Notes: generated by a model not told the origin, from the letters alone. DNA of 64,000 bases from Parageobacillus caldoxylosilyticus NBRC 107762 (GCF_000632715.1 NZ_BAWO01000030.1:1-64000); one strand, 5' to 3'; positions 1 to 8,205 are shown, counted from the stretch's first letter. Made by a program: numbers and translations.

Positions 1-900
1 AAAATTGCCGAAAAACTGCAATAATTTGTCTCCTTGCAAATGACCATTTCGATCATTATATTTTTTAAAATCATCCAGATCAAGTAGCGCTAAACAAAAC
101 GGCTGCTGCAACTTTTTCGCATCGGAGAAATGTTCATTTAATGCTTCCTTAAAAAATCCATGATTGTACAAACCTGTTAAATGGTCTTTGTTAGCTCTTT
201 CCGAAACATCTCGATACAAATATAAAAACTTACGAAATACAAACGACAGTAACACAACTAGAACCGTGAATAAAAACAAACTGAAAAATCCTTGTTCGTT
301 TAATAAAATTGTTAATACTAAAGACAACAACAAGGTCACAGAATAGCTGATACAAGCTTCTTTTAAAATTCCTACATCAAAGGTACCTTTAAACATCTGT
401 CCGGAAAAAAAGAAAAAGAGAAAGATGAAAAAAATGTTTAAGCTAAAATAGACTAATAGACTAATCATATACGGAAATAAATTATAGATATTGATTTCGC
501 CGACCTTTCCACCGAACAATAAGAAAGAATAATATGCTCCTATTATCATTATACAGTACATAGAAAAATTAAAAACATGCTTCCATAGAGCAACCCTTTT
601 TTTATACATTAATTCAATAATAATACTTACAAATAGTACATTAATCGTTAGAGAAATTCCATATAAAAAGATAGAAGCTAAATAAATCGCTGAATCCATA
701 GAAAACGAATTATCTTTCGGAGGAAGGTGAATAGTAAAGTAACTTAATAAAAGAACAGATGCTGATAACATATAAATTAAAACCCAATCCTCTACGGATT
801 GAGAAAAAAAATCACTTTTCCAAAAATAGAGGGATATACCTAAGAGATAAATAAACATTACATACCATTTAACGTAATTTTTTAAACAACCAACTAACAT
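1..900 (-). CDS. membrane-anchored GGDEF-domain protein (putative diguanylate cyclase), C-terminus outside window
   Basis: Open frame from an ATG at 900 running off the left edge (300 codons seen). Residues 1 to about 215 form a very hydrophobic region with roughly six to seven membrane segments (for example LLSLVLTILL and FLFTVLVVLLSFVF). From about residue 230 the start of a GGDEF domain follows: ANKDHLTGLYNHGFFKEAL, then LALLDLDDFKKYND with the aspartate that binds metal in this family, and GDKLLQ. The GGDEF signature itself and the active-site half lie outside, so catalytic competence cannot be judged. The family makes cyclic di-GMP at the inner face of the membrane. The ribosome site is weak (GTGAGTTGG). 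An inverted repeat (GGGAGAA/TTCTCCC, about 931-955) sits just upstream of the start. Confidence 0.85.
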   Translation of the reverse strand, partial: MLVGCLKNYVKWYVMFIYLLGISLYFWKSDFFSQSVEDWVLIYMLSASVLLLSYFTIHLPPKDNSFSMDSAIYLASIFLYGISLTINVLFVSIIIELMYKKRVALWKHVFNFSMYCIMIIGAYYSFLLFGGKVGEINIYNLFPYMISLLVYFSLNIFFIFLFFFFSGQMFKGTFDVGILKEACISYSVTLLLSLVLTILLNEQGFFSLFLFTVLVVLLSFVFRKFLYLYRDVSERANKDHLTGLYNHGFFKEALNEHFSDAKKLQQPFCLALLDLDDFKKYNDRNGHLQGDKLLQFFGNF

Positions 901-1370
901 TTATTACCAACTCACGTTTTAAAAAATTTTAGGGAGAAGTGATTTCTCATTCTCCCTTCTTAAATATGATATATAGTGATATATATGTCAATGTAAAAAC
1001 CTATGCTTGTCCATTCTAAATCCCAAAGTTAATACTACGTCAATCTAAATCCCGAAGTTAATGCTATAACGATAGAACCAATAATAAAAAGATTAATAAG
1101 TACTTGTTTTACTTTTACACTCATGCTTTTTGCCTAGTTACTAAAATCTATAAAAATCGATTCATCGCGATGGAACTAGGAAACACCGCTTGCCGCTCGG
1201 ATTCTCACCGAGTTCCATCAGGAAGGGAATCCCCTTGTCATTCACCTACTGTGAAAGACACCCCGTGGCTCGCTGTCAGCGACGGCATCTGTCGTGCACC
1301 ATTCCTTCCATCGGTCAGTACACGACAACGATTTTAGCAACCAGGTCTACACCTCCTTATAATATAAAAT
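901..1370. other. 470-bp non-coding stretch with tandem repeat and strongly structured segment
   Basis: No convincing gene. Contents: (1) an inverted repeat at about 931-955, followed on the minus strand by a T-rich run; (2) an imperfect 29-bp tandem repeat (1015-1043 and 1044-1072, unit beginning TCTAAATCCC); (3) a minus-strand mini-ORF of 29 codons (about 1124 down to 1035, MSVKVKQV start, one hydrophobic stretch), too short to support as a gene; (4) about 160 bases (1165-1325) that fold into consecutive hairpins when read on the minus strand. Small ORFs on the plus strand here do not look like proteins. Confidence 0.5.
1165..1325 (-). ncRNA. candidate structured RNA or mobile-intron remnant of unknown class
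   Basis: Read 5' to 3' on the minus strand, several stems follow one another: CGAC..GTCG and CGCT-GAC-AGCG near 1270-1295, TGTCTTTCAC paired with GTGAATGACA (about 1236-1261), AAGGG-GATT-CCCTT (about 1222-1236), and a 9-bp closing stem (GATGGAACT at 1211-1219 with AGTTCCATC at 1169-1177) enclosing a hairpin with the loop motif CGGTGAGAATCCG. That motif resembles hairpins in cobalamin riboswitches and in domain I of some bacterial group II introns, but neighbouring consensus elements of either are not present. It lies upstream of the GGDEF gene and downstream of the DUF5317 gene. The class is unknown; strand and boundaries are inferred from base pairing only. Confidence 0.35.
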
Positions 1371-1946
1371 TTATCTACTCGCAGGAGCGGCAGATGTGTT
1401 TTTGCCTGGTGCACTAAGCATTAGATGCTGAATAAAGAAAAACGCTCCTACGTTCATAACGACATCGCCAATGCTGATCACTTGTCGGCGCGGGTATGGC
1501 GGGGATAATGGGATAATATCGCCTAAAAACGGCAATAATGTATCAGATGTAATCGCCTGATGTTTGCCGTATACTCCCGCTCTTAATGCGTCGATGTATT
1601 CACGGCCAAGAAATTGCGCCGCTTCGATCGATACCGGCATCCGTCCCCCATTGAGCGCCATTACGATAAAGTTTAATAGCACTCCGGCAAAAATAACAAT
1701 AAATCCAGGCTGGTTCCGGTTAAGCCAGAGAAAAAAGAGGCCAACCACATATACAAGAAGAAACAAGGCGTTGCTGAGTTTGCCAATGATTGCCACTTTA
1801 TCCTGCAAGATAAAAATAACGAACTGCACTGCCAACAATATTGGAAACAACCAGCCGCCACGCAGCTTCATATTGGCGAGGCCTTTAAAACTTCCCCCGC
1901 GAAAAAAGCCGACTAGCAGCGATAATAAAATTCCATCATATACCAT
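1371..1946 (-). CDS. DUF5317-type membrane protein
   Basis: 191-residue integral membrane protein with about five hydrophobic segments (for example LLSLLVGFFRGGSFKGLANM near the N-terminus, LFPILLAVQFVIFIL, LFLLVYVVGLFFLWL, FIVIFAGVLLNFIVMALNGGRMPV). The motif NGGRMPVS and the Gly-rich first loop fit the DUF5317 family of Firmicutes, whose function is not known. The start MVYDGILLS is chosen because AGGAGA precedes it at good spacing; the longer frame to 1970 would put that Shine-Dalgarno inside the gene. It is monocistronic, between the non-coding stretch and the germination remnant. Confidence 0.7.
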   Translation of the reverse strand: MVYDGILLSLLVGFFRGGSFKGLANMKLRGGWLFPILLAVQFVIFILQDKVAIIGKLSNALFLLVYVVGLFFLWLNRNQPGFIVIFAGVLLNFIVMALNGGRMPVSIEAAQFLGREYIDALRAGVYGKHQAITSDTLLPFLGDIIPLSPPYPRRQVISIGDVVMNVGAFFFIQHLMLSAPGKNTSAAPASR

Positions 1947-2103
1947 GATGTGTTCTCCTATCATTTTCATTAGACAGAATATTTCATCTTTTCGAAACTA
2001 TTCTGTCTATTCCCATTATTATCGATTCTTTTTGACAATGTAAATAGGACTTTCTTCCTAATTTAAAACAAAATTTCTCAATTCCTCCTAAAATTCACGG
2101 TTG

Positions 2104-2204
2104 TTGCCCATCATTTTTAGACAATAATCAACAAAAAATGGGGGCAACGAAAGCTTTCGCATGCGAAATGCCCTAACGTTGCCCTGGCGGCTCTGTAAAA
2201 ATTC
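2104..2204. repeat. inverted-repeat region, possible terminator
   Basis: GTTGCCC plus a short T-rich arm (2113-2130) pairs with an A-rich arm and GGGCAAC (2139-2160), forming a long hairpin, followed by AAAGCTTTCGCATGCGAAATG, which contains a second small dyad. It lies downstream of the germination remnant on the minus strand and may be its terminator, but no clean T-run follows. It could also be a short repeat element. Confidence 0.35.
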
Positions 2205-2228
2205 ACTCAATGCCACAGTTTCTATTCA

Positions 2229-3125
2229 TCACTTCACATTCTCTTTTTGAAACGATTCCGTAATCGTCCCTGTGCGCTGCAATTTGGTGTGGACGTGAAC
2301 ATTCACCTTTGTGTCCGGGAAGAGATCGCTCCAGTGATGTTTCACTTGTGCCCAGCCTTTTGGATCCGACCGATGAATCGCATTCCCGAATCCGAAAATA
2401 TCGCTGCGAAACTCTTTCGCTTTTTCCACTGCCATGTCGATCTGTTTCTTACTTTGTTTGTTCAGCATGCGTTTTAATTTTGTAAAAGTAGATAGGTTCA
2501 TTAAGTCTATATCGCATTCTACCTCGCCGATGTTCGCTTCCGATTCAATATATATATCGACTATCGGCCTGCCATTCTTTACTTTCCCCTTTATTTTGGC
2601 ATCGGTTCGCATCACTTCGATCGCCATATTGCCTTGATGATTCGGACAAGCGATATTACCGACCGTGTTTTTGACCCGTCCCGTCGCGTAATTATATCCT
2701 TTTGTTTCTGAGTCGTTCAGCCACCCTACAAGCTTATCGTCGCGAAATACCGCAGTGCCGTTTAAATTCAATCGTACTGGCGCCTCGACTTTTTTTAAAT
2801 TTTCTTCCATGCTCATTCCCTGTTCTTCTCTTCCCGTTACCTTAATTCCAGTAATAACAGGGTCTTGTCCATCACTGACAATCTCTGTAATTAAATCATC
2901 AATTTCCTTGACGACGGTAGCAGCGAAGCTCTTCTCCGACGTTTCCAGCGATAAAAACATGGCGTTGGCCGGAATGTTTTCTTGCGGGTCTAACGTTTTT
3001 AAAATATTTTCCGCGCGCGTCCCCCGGGCAATTAAAATATAAAAATCAGCCCTCATTTCGTGATCGCGCGACAAAAAATCAAGCGGTTTCCGTAACCCTT
3101 CTTTTGCAACACTCTCACCAAAGAC
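2229..3125 (-). pseudogene. gerC: Ger(x)C-family spore germination lipoprotein, N-terminally truncated
   Basis: The frame beginning VFGESVAKEGLRKPLDFLSRDHEMRADF and ending QKENVK matches the second two thirds of GerC/GerAC-type germination lipoproteins: the ..RDHEMRADFYILIARG block, VNLNGTAVFRDDKLVGWL, and the C-terminal helix region with WAQVKHHWSDLFPDTKVNVHVH. GerC subunits are membrane-attached parts of nutrient germinant receptors in the spore inner membrane. The signal peptide, lipobox and roughly the first 100 residues are absent. Immediately upstream, in another frame, lies the N-terminus of a GerA subunit, so a deletion has removed most of gerA, all of gerB and the start of gerC. An in-frame ATG gives an open frame from 3074, but without export signals it is unlikely to work. 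Confidence 0.8.
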
Positions 3126-3358
3126 AATACAAGCCCATCCGTATAAATGATGCTTAGCTGACGCCCCCCATCTTTTTTGCCTCGGATGGTCCGCATTACG
3201 ATATCAGAGCTTTCCCCGATTGTACGCTGGATAGAGAGAATATTTTCGTTCATGTAAATCGACAGCGGCTGTTTTTCAGAAGGAGGCGGCAGCGGCTGTT
3301 CATATACTGCTTTTTGCCGTTTAAGCCACCTCTTCATTATCCATCTCATCATCTTCAT
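3126..3358 (-). pseudogene. gerA: GerA-family germination protein, only the first ~80 residues
   Basis: After an ATG at 3358 (preceded by GGGGG eight bases away) the protein reads as the soluble N-terminal part of GerA subunits: a basic start, a Pro-rich linker, then SIYMNENILSIQRTIGESSDIVMRTI and IIYTDGLV. In intact GerA proteins of about 500 residues this is followed by a second soluble subdomain and a membrane domain. Here the gerA reading ends at DGLV near 3126-3135 and the DNA continues as gerC in a different frame; translation in the gerA frame adds about 25 unrelated residues to a stop at 3053. The receptor encoded here is therefore almost certainly dead. Confidence 0.75.
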
Positions 3359-3473
3359 CACTCGAACCCCCGATTTGCACGAACGTACGATTACACTTTT
3401 ACTATTCCCAAAACTTTGACACGTTATGTCCATTTTGCAAATTTACAAAATCACAAACTATTGAACTAGGATA

Positions 3474-3512
3474 AAAAACGGGATTCCCTGCAACGATAGG
3501 GAACCCCGTTTT
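3474..3512 (-). terminator. rho-independent terminator of the feo operon
   Basis: On the minus strand AAAACGGGGTTCCCT pairs with AGGGAATCCCGTTTT around an 8-base loop and is followed by six Ts. It lies 16 bases after the stop of the small Cys-rich gene. Confidence 0.85.
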
Positions 3513-3527
3513 CCACCAACGGCTTCT

Positions 3528-3677
3528 TCAAGATTTTTTTGCCGAACACGATCCATGGCAATTGTCAGATAGAGAGCAGCTAGCACACATTCCTTTGGAA
3601 CTTTTTTTCATATGGCGAACGAGCGTCCATCCGGCATAGGCAAAAATGGATCCGCCAATTAAAATACTTGCAATCAT
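3528..3677 (-). CDS. FeoB-associated Cys-rich membrane protein
   Basis: A 49-residue protein with an N-terminal membrane segment (IASILIGGSIFAYAGWTLV), a basic stretch and then four cysteines in CASC-x5-C-x3-C spacing, ending SAKKS. This layout is that of the FeoB-associated Cys-rich small proteins. A strong site (GGAGGGA) precedes the ATG, and the gene follows feoB by 18 bases, so it is the last gene of the feo operon. The cysteines could bind iron during ferrous uptake, but the role is not established. It is followed directly by a terminator. Confidence 0.8.
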   Translation of the reverse strand: MIASILIGGSIFAYAGWTLVRHMKKSSKGMCASCSLSDNCHGSCSAKKS

Positions 3678-3695
3678 GTTTTTTCTTCCCTCCCA

Positions 3696-5696
3696 TCAGT
3701 ATCCGAACAGCTTCCCGCCTTCGTAAATGAGAAATGAAATGGTATACGCAATCGTTAACGCACAGCCAATGGAAATCAACGTCCATTTCCTTGAACCCGC
3801 TTCTTTGCGGATCGTCGCCACCGTTGCCAGACATGGGATATAAAGGAGCACAAACACCATAAAGCTAAGCGCTGATAGCGGCGTAAAGTGTTGTGTGATT
3901 GCCCCTTGCAGCAAGTCCATATCTTTTGCATGATAAATAATATTCATCGTCGAAACCACGACTTCTTTGGCCAAAAATCCCGTTATCAACGACGCACCGG
4001 CTTGCCATGTTCCAAAGCCGAGCGGCGCCAAAATCGGTGCGAGCACACCGCCTATGACCGCAAGAAAACTGTCATCCATGGAAACGCCAATTCCTTTTGG
4101 CCCAACATACGTCAATAACCAAATCGCAACCGAGCCGCCGAAAATAAACGTACCAGCTTTTCGCACAAATCCTTTTCCTTTGTCCCATGTGCTCCGCCAC
4201 AATGTCAACGCTTGCGGCATCCGATACGGCGGCAGTTCGATCACAAAAATGGAGCTTTCATTTTTTAATAAGGTAGAAGAAAACAGTTTTGCAAGACCAA
4301 GTGCGACAACAATCCCTAATACATATAGCGAAAACACGACAATTGCTTGGTTTTTTGCAAAAAATGTACCAGCAAATAACGCATATACCGGCAGACGCGC
4401 AGAGCAAGACATAAACGGCAGCAACAAAATCGTCAACAGCCGCTCTTTGGGCTGCTCAATCGTTCGTGCGGCCATGACGCCGGGAACGTTGCAACCAAAA
4501 CCGATAATCATCGGAATAAACGCTTTCCCGTTTAAGCCAATCGCCTCCATAAACCGATCCATAACCATGGCGACGCGCGCCATATATCCGGAGTCCTCCA
4601 ACAACGAGATGAAAAAGAAGAGAATGAAAATTTGCGGCACAAAGACAAGCACGCCGCCAACCCCGGAGACGATTCCATCCAATACGAGCGCTTGAATGAA
4701 CGGTGATGCTCCTACAAGCGTCAACAGCTTAGAAAGCCACTCCGTTAACGGACCGGAAAAAAACTGATCTAGCAAATCAGCAAGCGGCGAACCAAGCCAA
4801 TCAAACGTTAACATAAACATGATATACATAAATGTGAGAAATATCGGCAAGCCCAAATATTTATTAGTGACGACAGCATCGATTTTCTCTGTTAATGTAA
4901 GCGGCTTTTGCTGAAATATAACCGTTGACGTTTCGATGGCATGCACAATCCATTTGTCGCGCGCGTCATAAATATGTTCAGCTAAAGGACGGCCGAGCGC
5001 TTGCTGTGCCTCATCACGAACCGCCACAAGCGGGGCGATGTCCATATACGTTTGCAAATAAGCGTGAATACGCTCATTTCCTTCTAAAAACTGAAGCGCA
5101 AGCCAGCGCTTTGATGCCAGCAAATCGTCAGGCAGCTGCTCGCTGATTTTTTGCACGGCTGCTTCCACATCTTGGCCGTAATCGATCGCGACATGCTCCC
5201 GCTCCCCACTTTGTTCGGACAAAGACAAAATCGCGCGAACAAGCTCTTTCGTTCCTTTTCCAGTGCGGGCAATCACCGGAACGACAGGAGCGCCAATACA
5301 TCGCGACAGTTTTTCCGCATCGACTTTGACGCCACGCTTTTCCGCTACGTCCACCATATTTAACGCAACAATCAACGGCTTGCCAAACTCCAAAAGCTGC
5401 ACGGTTAAATGCAAATTCCGCCGCAGCTGGGAAGCATCGACAATGTTGACAATCGCAGAACAAGGTTCCGTTAATAAAAAGTCGGTCGCTACCCCTTCAT
5501 CACGGGAAAGCGGCTGCAGCGAATAGATTCCCGGAAGGTCAACGATGGGAACACCGTGCTGCCGCAGTATGCCAACCTTTTTTTCTACCGTTACTCCGCT
5601 CCAGTTTCCAACATATTCATAGGAGCCTGTCAAATTATTAAACAATGAAGTTTTTCCCGTATTAGGATTACCGAATAACGCAATATATGATGACAT
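3696..5696 (-). CDS. feoB: ferrous iron transport protein B
   Basis: 666 residues. An N-terminal GTPase domain shows G1 at residues 9-17 (GNPNTGKTS), G3 DLPG near 54-57, and NMVD near 112; then come the helical regulatory domain and a C-terminal membrane domain with about eight segments, including the paired gates LPVYALFAGTFF and the GFGCNVPGVMAARTI block typical of FeoB. It imports Fe2+ across the cytoplasmic membrane with GTP hydrolysis acting as regulator. It starts four bases after feoA; the Shine-Dalgarno (GGAGTGAG) lies in the last feoA codons, suggesting translational coupling. Expression is expected to be Fur-controlled from the site upstream of feoA. Confidence 0.95.
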   Translation of the reverse strand: MSSYIALFGNPNTGKTSLFNNLTGSYEYVGNWSGVTVEKKVGILRQHGVPIVDLPGIYSLQPLSRDEGVATDFLLTEPCSAIVNIVDASQLRRNLHLTVQLLEFGKPLIVALNMVDVAEKRGVKVDAEKLSRCIGAPVVPVIARTGKGTKELVRAILSLSEQSGEREHVAIDYGQDVEAAVQKISEQLPDDLLASKRWLALQFLEGNERIHAYLQTYMDIAPLVAVRDEAQQALGRPLAEHIYDARDKWIVHAIETSTVIFQQKPLTLTEKIDAVVTNKYLGLPIFLTFMYIMFMLTFDWLGSPLADLLDQFFSGPLTEWLSKLLTLVGASPFIQALVLDGIVSGVGGVLVFVPQIFILFFFISLLEDSGYMARVAMVMDRFMEAIGLNGKAFIPMIIGFGCNVPGVMAARTIEQPKERLLTILLLPFMSCSARLPVYALFAGTFFAKNQAIVVFSLYVLGIVVALGLAKLFSSTLLKNESSIFVIELPPYRMPQALTLWRSTWDKGKGFVRKAGTFIFGGSVAIWLLTYVGPKGIGVSMDDSFLAVIGGVLAPILAPLGFGTWQAGASLITGFLAKEVVVSTMNIIYHAKDMDLLQGAITQHFTPLSALSFMVFVLLYIPCLATVATIRKEAGSRKWTLISIGCALTIAYTISFLIYEGGKLFGY

Positions 5697-5699
5697 CGA

Positions 5700-5960
5700 T
5701 TATCTCACTCCAATGCAAGCAGCTTCTTTACGCCGCAGACAAATGTATTGTCCATCGACCTCTACCATGACAGGCCCTCCAAACGGCATTACACATTTCA
5801 CGCAAACTTTTTCGCCTTCATGCATCCCCATATGAAGAAGACGTTGTTTCACTACTTCATTGGTTATTGCCAGATTTGTAATAACGGCCTTTTGCCCTTG
5901 TCGAAGATCAGTCAAAACCACCTTTTCCGTCCCCCAGTCAACAATGATTCTTTTTTTCAA
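5700..5960 (-). CDS. feoA: ferrous iron transport protein A
   Basis: 86 residues from a TTG start, or 73 from a GTG at 5921. It is an SH3-like small protein, with LTDLRQGQKAVITNL, then RLLHMGMHEGEKVCVKCVMPFGGPVMVEVDGQYICLRRKEAACIGV, the standard FeoA fold signature. FeoA is a cytosolic partner of FeoB and is needed for full ferrous uptake. The shorter form begins with the residues that usually start FeoA and has GGGGG nine bases upstream, so the GTG start deserves preference over the TTG, which has no clear ribosome site. First gene of the feo operon. Confidence 0.9.
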   Translation of the reverse strand: MKKRIIVDWGTEKVVLTDLRQGQKAVITNLAITNEVVKQRLLHMGMHEGEKVCVKCVMPFGGPVMVEVDGQYICLRRKEAACIGVR

Positions 5961-6045
5961 TTAGCAATATGTCAACGTGTGAAAATTTATAAAGTGGTGT
6001 TTGGCATTTTCCTAATTTAAATAAGAATGGTTTTCATCATAGAAC

Positions 6046-6064
6046 AATAATGATTATTTTTCTC
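6046..6064 (-). promoter_or_regulatory. Fur box upstream of feoA
   Basis: The minus-strand sequence GAGAAAAATAATCATTATT agrees with the 19-bp Fur consensus (GATAATGATAATCATTATC) at 15 positions. It lies about 85-125 bases upstream of the two possible feoA starts, in an AT-rich region. Inference: Fe-Fur represses feoAB when iron is plentiful. Confidence 0.7.
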
Positions 6065-6276
6065 AATTAATATAATACCACAATTTACGATTGTGAAAGT
6101 GATTTTTTTCACACTTTTTCTATCGTCACAATAAATTCACAAATACCATGCGTTGGGTGTATCTGTCTAGAGGAAGGAGCAGGCTAATTACAAATCTAAA
6201 ATCTGTATAGTTGAACTTTTCAGAATAATATATATAATACTTTGTATATATTTCACTAACTAAAGGAGGAAAAACA

Positions 6277-7236
6277 ATGAAGGCATTGGAGAAATTTAGC
6301 AACTTTGTTGGAAACACCTTTGCTGTCTGGGTGCTTTTATTTGCCGCTCTTGCTTTTTATAATCCAAACGCTTTTACGTGGATCGCTCCATACATAGTCC
6401 CGCTGCTTGGCATTGTCATGTTTGGCATGGGCCTTACCTTATCGGTCAATGACTTTAAAGAAATATTCAAGCGCCCGACAGAGGTGCTAATCGGTGTAGT
6501 CGCCCAATTTCTCATTATGCCGCTTGTTGCTTTTTTGCTTGCTCATTATTTGCCGGTCTCGAGGGAAGTCGCTCTTGGCATTATTCTCGTTGGCTGCTGT
6601 CCTGGCGGAACAGCGTCTAACGTGATGACCTATTTGGCCAAAGGAGATACCGCGCTGTCGGTCGCCGTGACATCCGCTTCTACGATACTGGCACCGATCG
6701 TGACGCCGTCGCTGATTTTGCTGCTTGCCGGAAAATGGCTCTCCGTTTCTGCTGCATCGCTGTTTTGGTCGATTGTAGAAGTCGTCCTAATTCCGATTAT
6801 TTTAGGGTTGATTGCGCAAGCTCTTTTCCAAAAACAAGTGAAAGCGTGCATCCCAGTTCTGCCGCTCGTTTCTGTCATCGCGATTGTCGCCATTGTCGCG
6901 GCCGTCGTCGGACAAAACCAGCAGGCGATTGCCAAAAGCGGGCTTGCCATTTTCTTCATCGTCGTTGTTCATAACGGGCTTGGATTATTGCTTGGCTACT
7001 GGTTTGCCAAACTATTCCGCTTATCGGTACCGAAACAAAAAGCGATTTCCATCGAAGTCGGCATGCAAAATTCCGGGCTTGGTGCCGCGCTCGCAACCGC
7101 TCATTTTTCGCCGCTCGCTGCTGTTCCAAGCGCCATTTTCAGCGTCTGGCACAACATTTCCGGACCAATTGTTGCAACCTATTTCCGCAAAAAAAGTGAG
7201 AAGGAAAAAGTGGATCAACCCACAATTTCTGCATAA
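6277..7236 (+). CDS. bile acid:sodium symporter family transporter (YocS/PanS-like)
   Basis: 319 residues with nine to ten membrane helices. Family marks are MFGMGLTLSVNDFKEIFKRP near the second helix, the sodium-site motif VGCCPGGTASNVMTYLAKGDTALSVA around residues 108-128, and EVGMQNSGLGAALA near residue 263. It is a secondary transporter of the BASS family driven by Na+; the substrate is not predictable from sequence (bacterial members move bile acids, keto-acids or pantothenate precursors). An excellent ribosome site (AAAGGAGG) sits seven bases before the ATG. Monocistronic, closed by a terminator shared with the convergent endonuclease gene. Confidence 0.85.
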   Translation: MKALEKFSNFVGNTFAVWVLLFAALAFYNPNAFTWIAPYIVPLLGIVMFGMGLTLSVNDFKEIFKRPTEVLIGVVAQFLIMPLVAFLLAHYLPVSREVALGIILVGCCPGGTASNVMTYLAKGDTALSVAVTSASTILAPIVTPSLILLLAGKWLSVSAASLFWSIVEVVLIPIILGLIAQALFQKQVKACIPVLPLVSVIAIVAIVAAVVGQNQQAIAKSGLAIFFIVVVHNGLGLLLGYWFAKLFRLSVPKQKAISIEVGMQNSGLGAALATAHFSPLAAVPSAIFSVWHNISGPIVATYFRKKSEKEKVDQPTISA

Positions 7237-7268
7237 AAAACGGGTCCCCGGCGGGGAGCCCGTTTTTT
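7235..7268. terminator. bidirectional terminator
   Basis: A6-CGGGTCCCC-GGC-GGGGAGCCCG-T6: a GC-rich stem with A and T runs on both sides, serving the plus-strand symporter gene and the minus-strand endonuclease gene, whose stop codon it touches. Confidence 0.9.
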
Positions 7269-8205
7269 ATGGAGCTAAGTTTAACGGAAACGCAATTCGT
7301 TCCGCAAGCTCCGGAATATCAATAAATGGGTTGCGATTTCCTTGAATGAAAAAAATAGCGCTATTACGGTGCCTCTCATAAATGGTTGCTGGAAATTGCC
7401 GATGCCAGCGAATCAGAAGCGGAACGTCGATTTTACTCCGAAACGCTTTGGCGATAGTGTGCGGATAGCGCAGCAAAAAATAGAGCATCGCCCGCGCCAC
7501 CGTTCCCTTTCCGTATTCCGGTTCGAAATAGCCGTTTTGTACGACGCCGCAGCGGTTCTGAATCTTCTCTTTTGGTGATTCCGGATTATAAAACGGAAAA
7601 TCAGCGTACGGAAAATTCGAACGCAGCGTATTGCATTCGGGCTGACAAACAAAGAGGTGATGCAAATCCCCTTTCATCGGCTCTCTTGCGCCAAACCATG
7701 ACTGCGGCACGACATGCTCGGCGTTAAACTTCCATTGCTGTTCAATCTTTTTCACCCGATACTTTTCCTCTTTCTTCCATTCTCTTGTTCTTTTCAACAA
7801 TTGTCGGAACGCATCATAGCGCTTTTTCATCGTTTCATAATCTTGAAGAATTAATGTCTTTGGATCTTTCTTCTCTCCTGAATAAATGCTTCTGACCGTT
7901 CCATCCGGCTGCAAATCGACCCATGTATATAAATATTCATCCTTGCTGAAAAAATAAGGAAGCCGCCGCTTATGCGTGCGCGAAACGAGTTCATGATATT
8001 TCACAAACAGCGTAAGTCCATCCCCCTCCAACGGTACACGCCGGTAATACCGATGCATCGCTCGGATATCTTCCTGTTCATCGTAATACACATCCATTTG
8101 TGCTTCGATATGCTTAAGATGCTCTTGCAAGACGTCTAATTGCTCCTGTGGATCATTCCCCTGCCATTGCTGCAATTCTTCTAGTTGCTTCCGTACTTCT
8201 TCCAT
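7267..8205 (-). CDS. endonuclease I family (EndA/Bsn-like) nuclease without signal peptide
   Basis: 312 residues. The first 60 residues are charged and helical (repeated EELQQWQ, VLQEHLKHIEAQ). The second half carries the endonuclease I signature: FNAEHVVPQSWF near residues 176-187, then DLHHLFVCQPECNTLRSNFPY, giving the His and Asn metal-site residues of this His-Me finger family. Characterised relatives are secreted or periplasmic non-specific nucleases, but here there is no signal peptide, so the protein should be cytoplasmic or needs another export route. The start MEEVRKQ is chosen because AAGGTG precedes it; the frame is open to 8250. Monocistronic. Confidence 0.75.
   Translation of the reverse strand: MEEVRKQLEELQQWQGNDPQEQLDVLQEHLKHIEAQMDVYYDEQEDIRAMHRYYRRVPLEGDGLTLFVKYHELVSRTHKRRLPYFFSKDEYLYTWVDLQPDGTVRSIYSGEKKDPKTLILQDYETMKKRYDAFRQLLKRTREWKKEEKYRVKKIEQQWKFNAEHVVPQSWFGAREPMKGDLHHLFVCQPECNTLRSNFPYADFPFYNPESPKEKIQNRCGVVQNGYFEPEYGKGTVARAMLYFLLRYPHTIAKAFRSKIDVPLLIRWHRQFPATIYERHRNSAIFFIQGNRNPFIDIPELAERIAFPLNLAP

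Noticed and set aside
1035-1124. Minus-strand 29-codon ORF with one hydrophobic stretch (MSVKVKQV start)
   Set aside because: Weak ribosome site, no family, and its end runs into the tandem repeat; too little to call a gene.
1165-1325. Cobalamin or FMN riboswitch
   Set aside because: A GGTG..AATCC hairpin is present, but the CCCGC-x-ACTGT region and flanking conserved bases of the B12 switch, and the paired GG boxes of the FMN switch, are missing, and the neighbours are not B12 or flavin genes.
1104-1417. Two overlapping plus-strand ORFs of 75-77 codons
   Set aside because: They lie over the structured segment, have no ribosome site, and their composition (Ser, Arg, Pro, Cys rich) is that of non-coding DNA.
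3053-3433. 126-codon ORF read as one protein
   Set aside because: The first 25 codons precede the ribosome site and the last 25 are gerC DNA in the wrong frame; only the middle is gerA.
3967-4695. 242-codon plus-strand ORF
   Set aside because: Exact antisense of feoB with no ribosome site; shadow of the conserved membrane domain.
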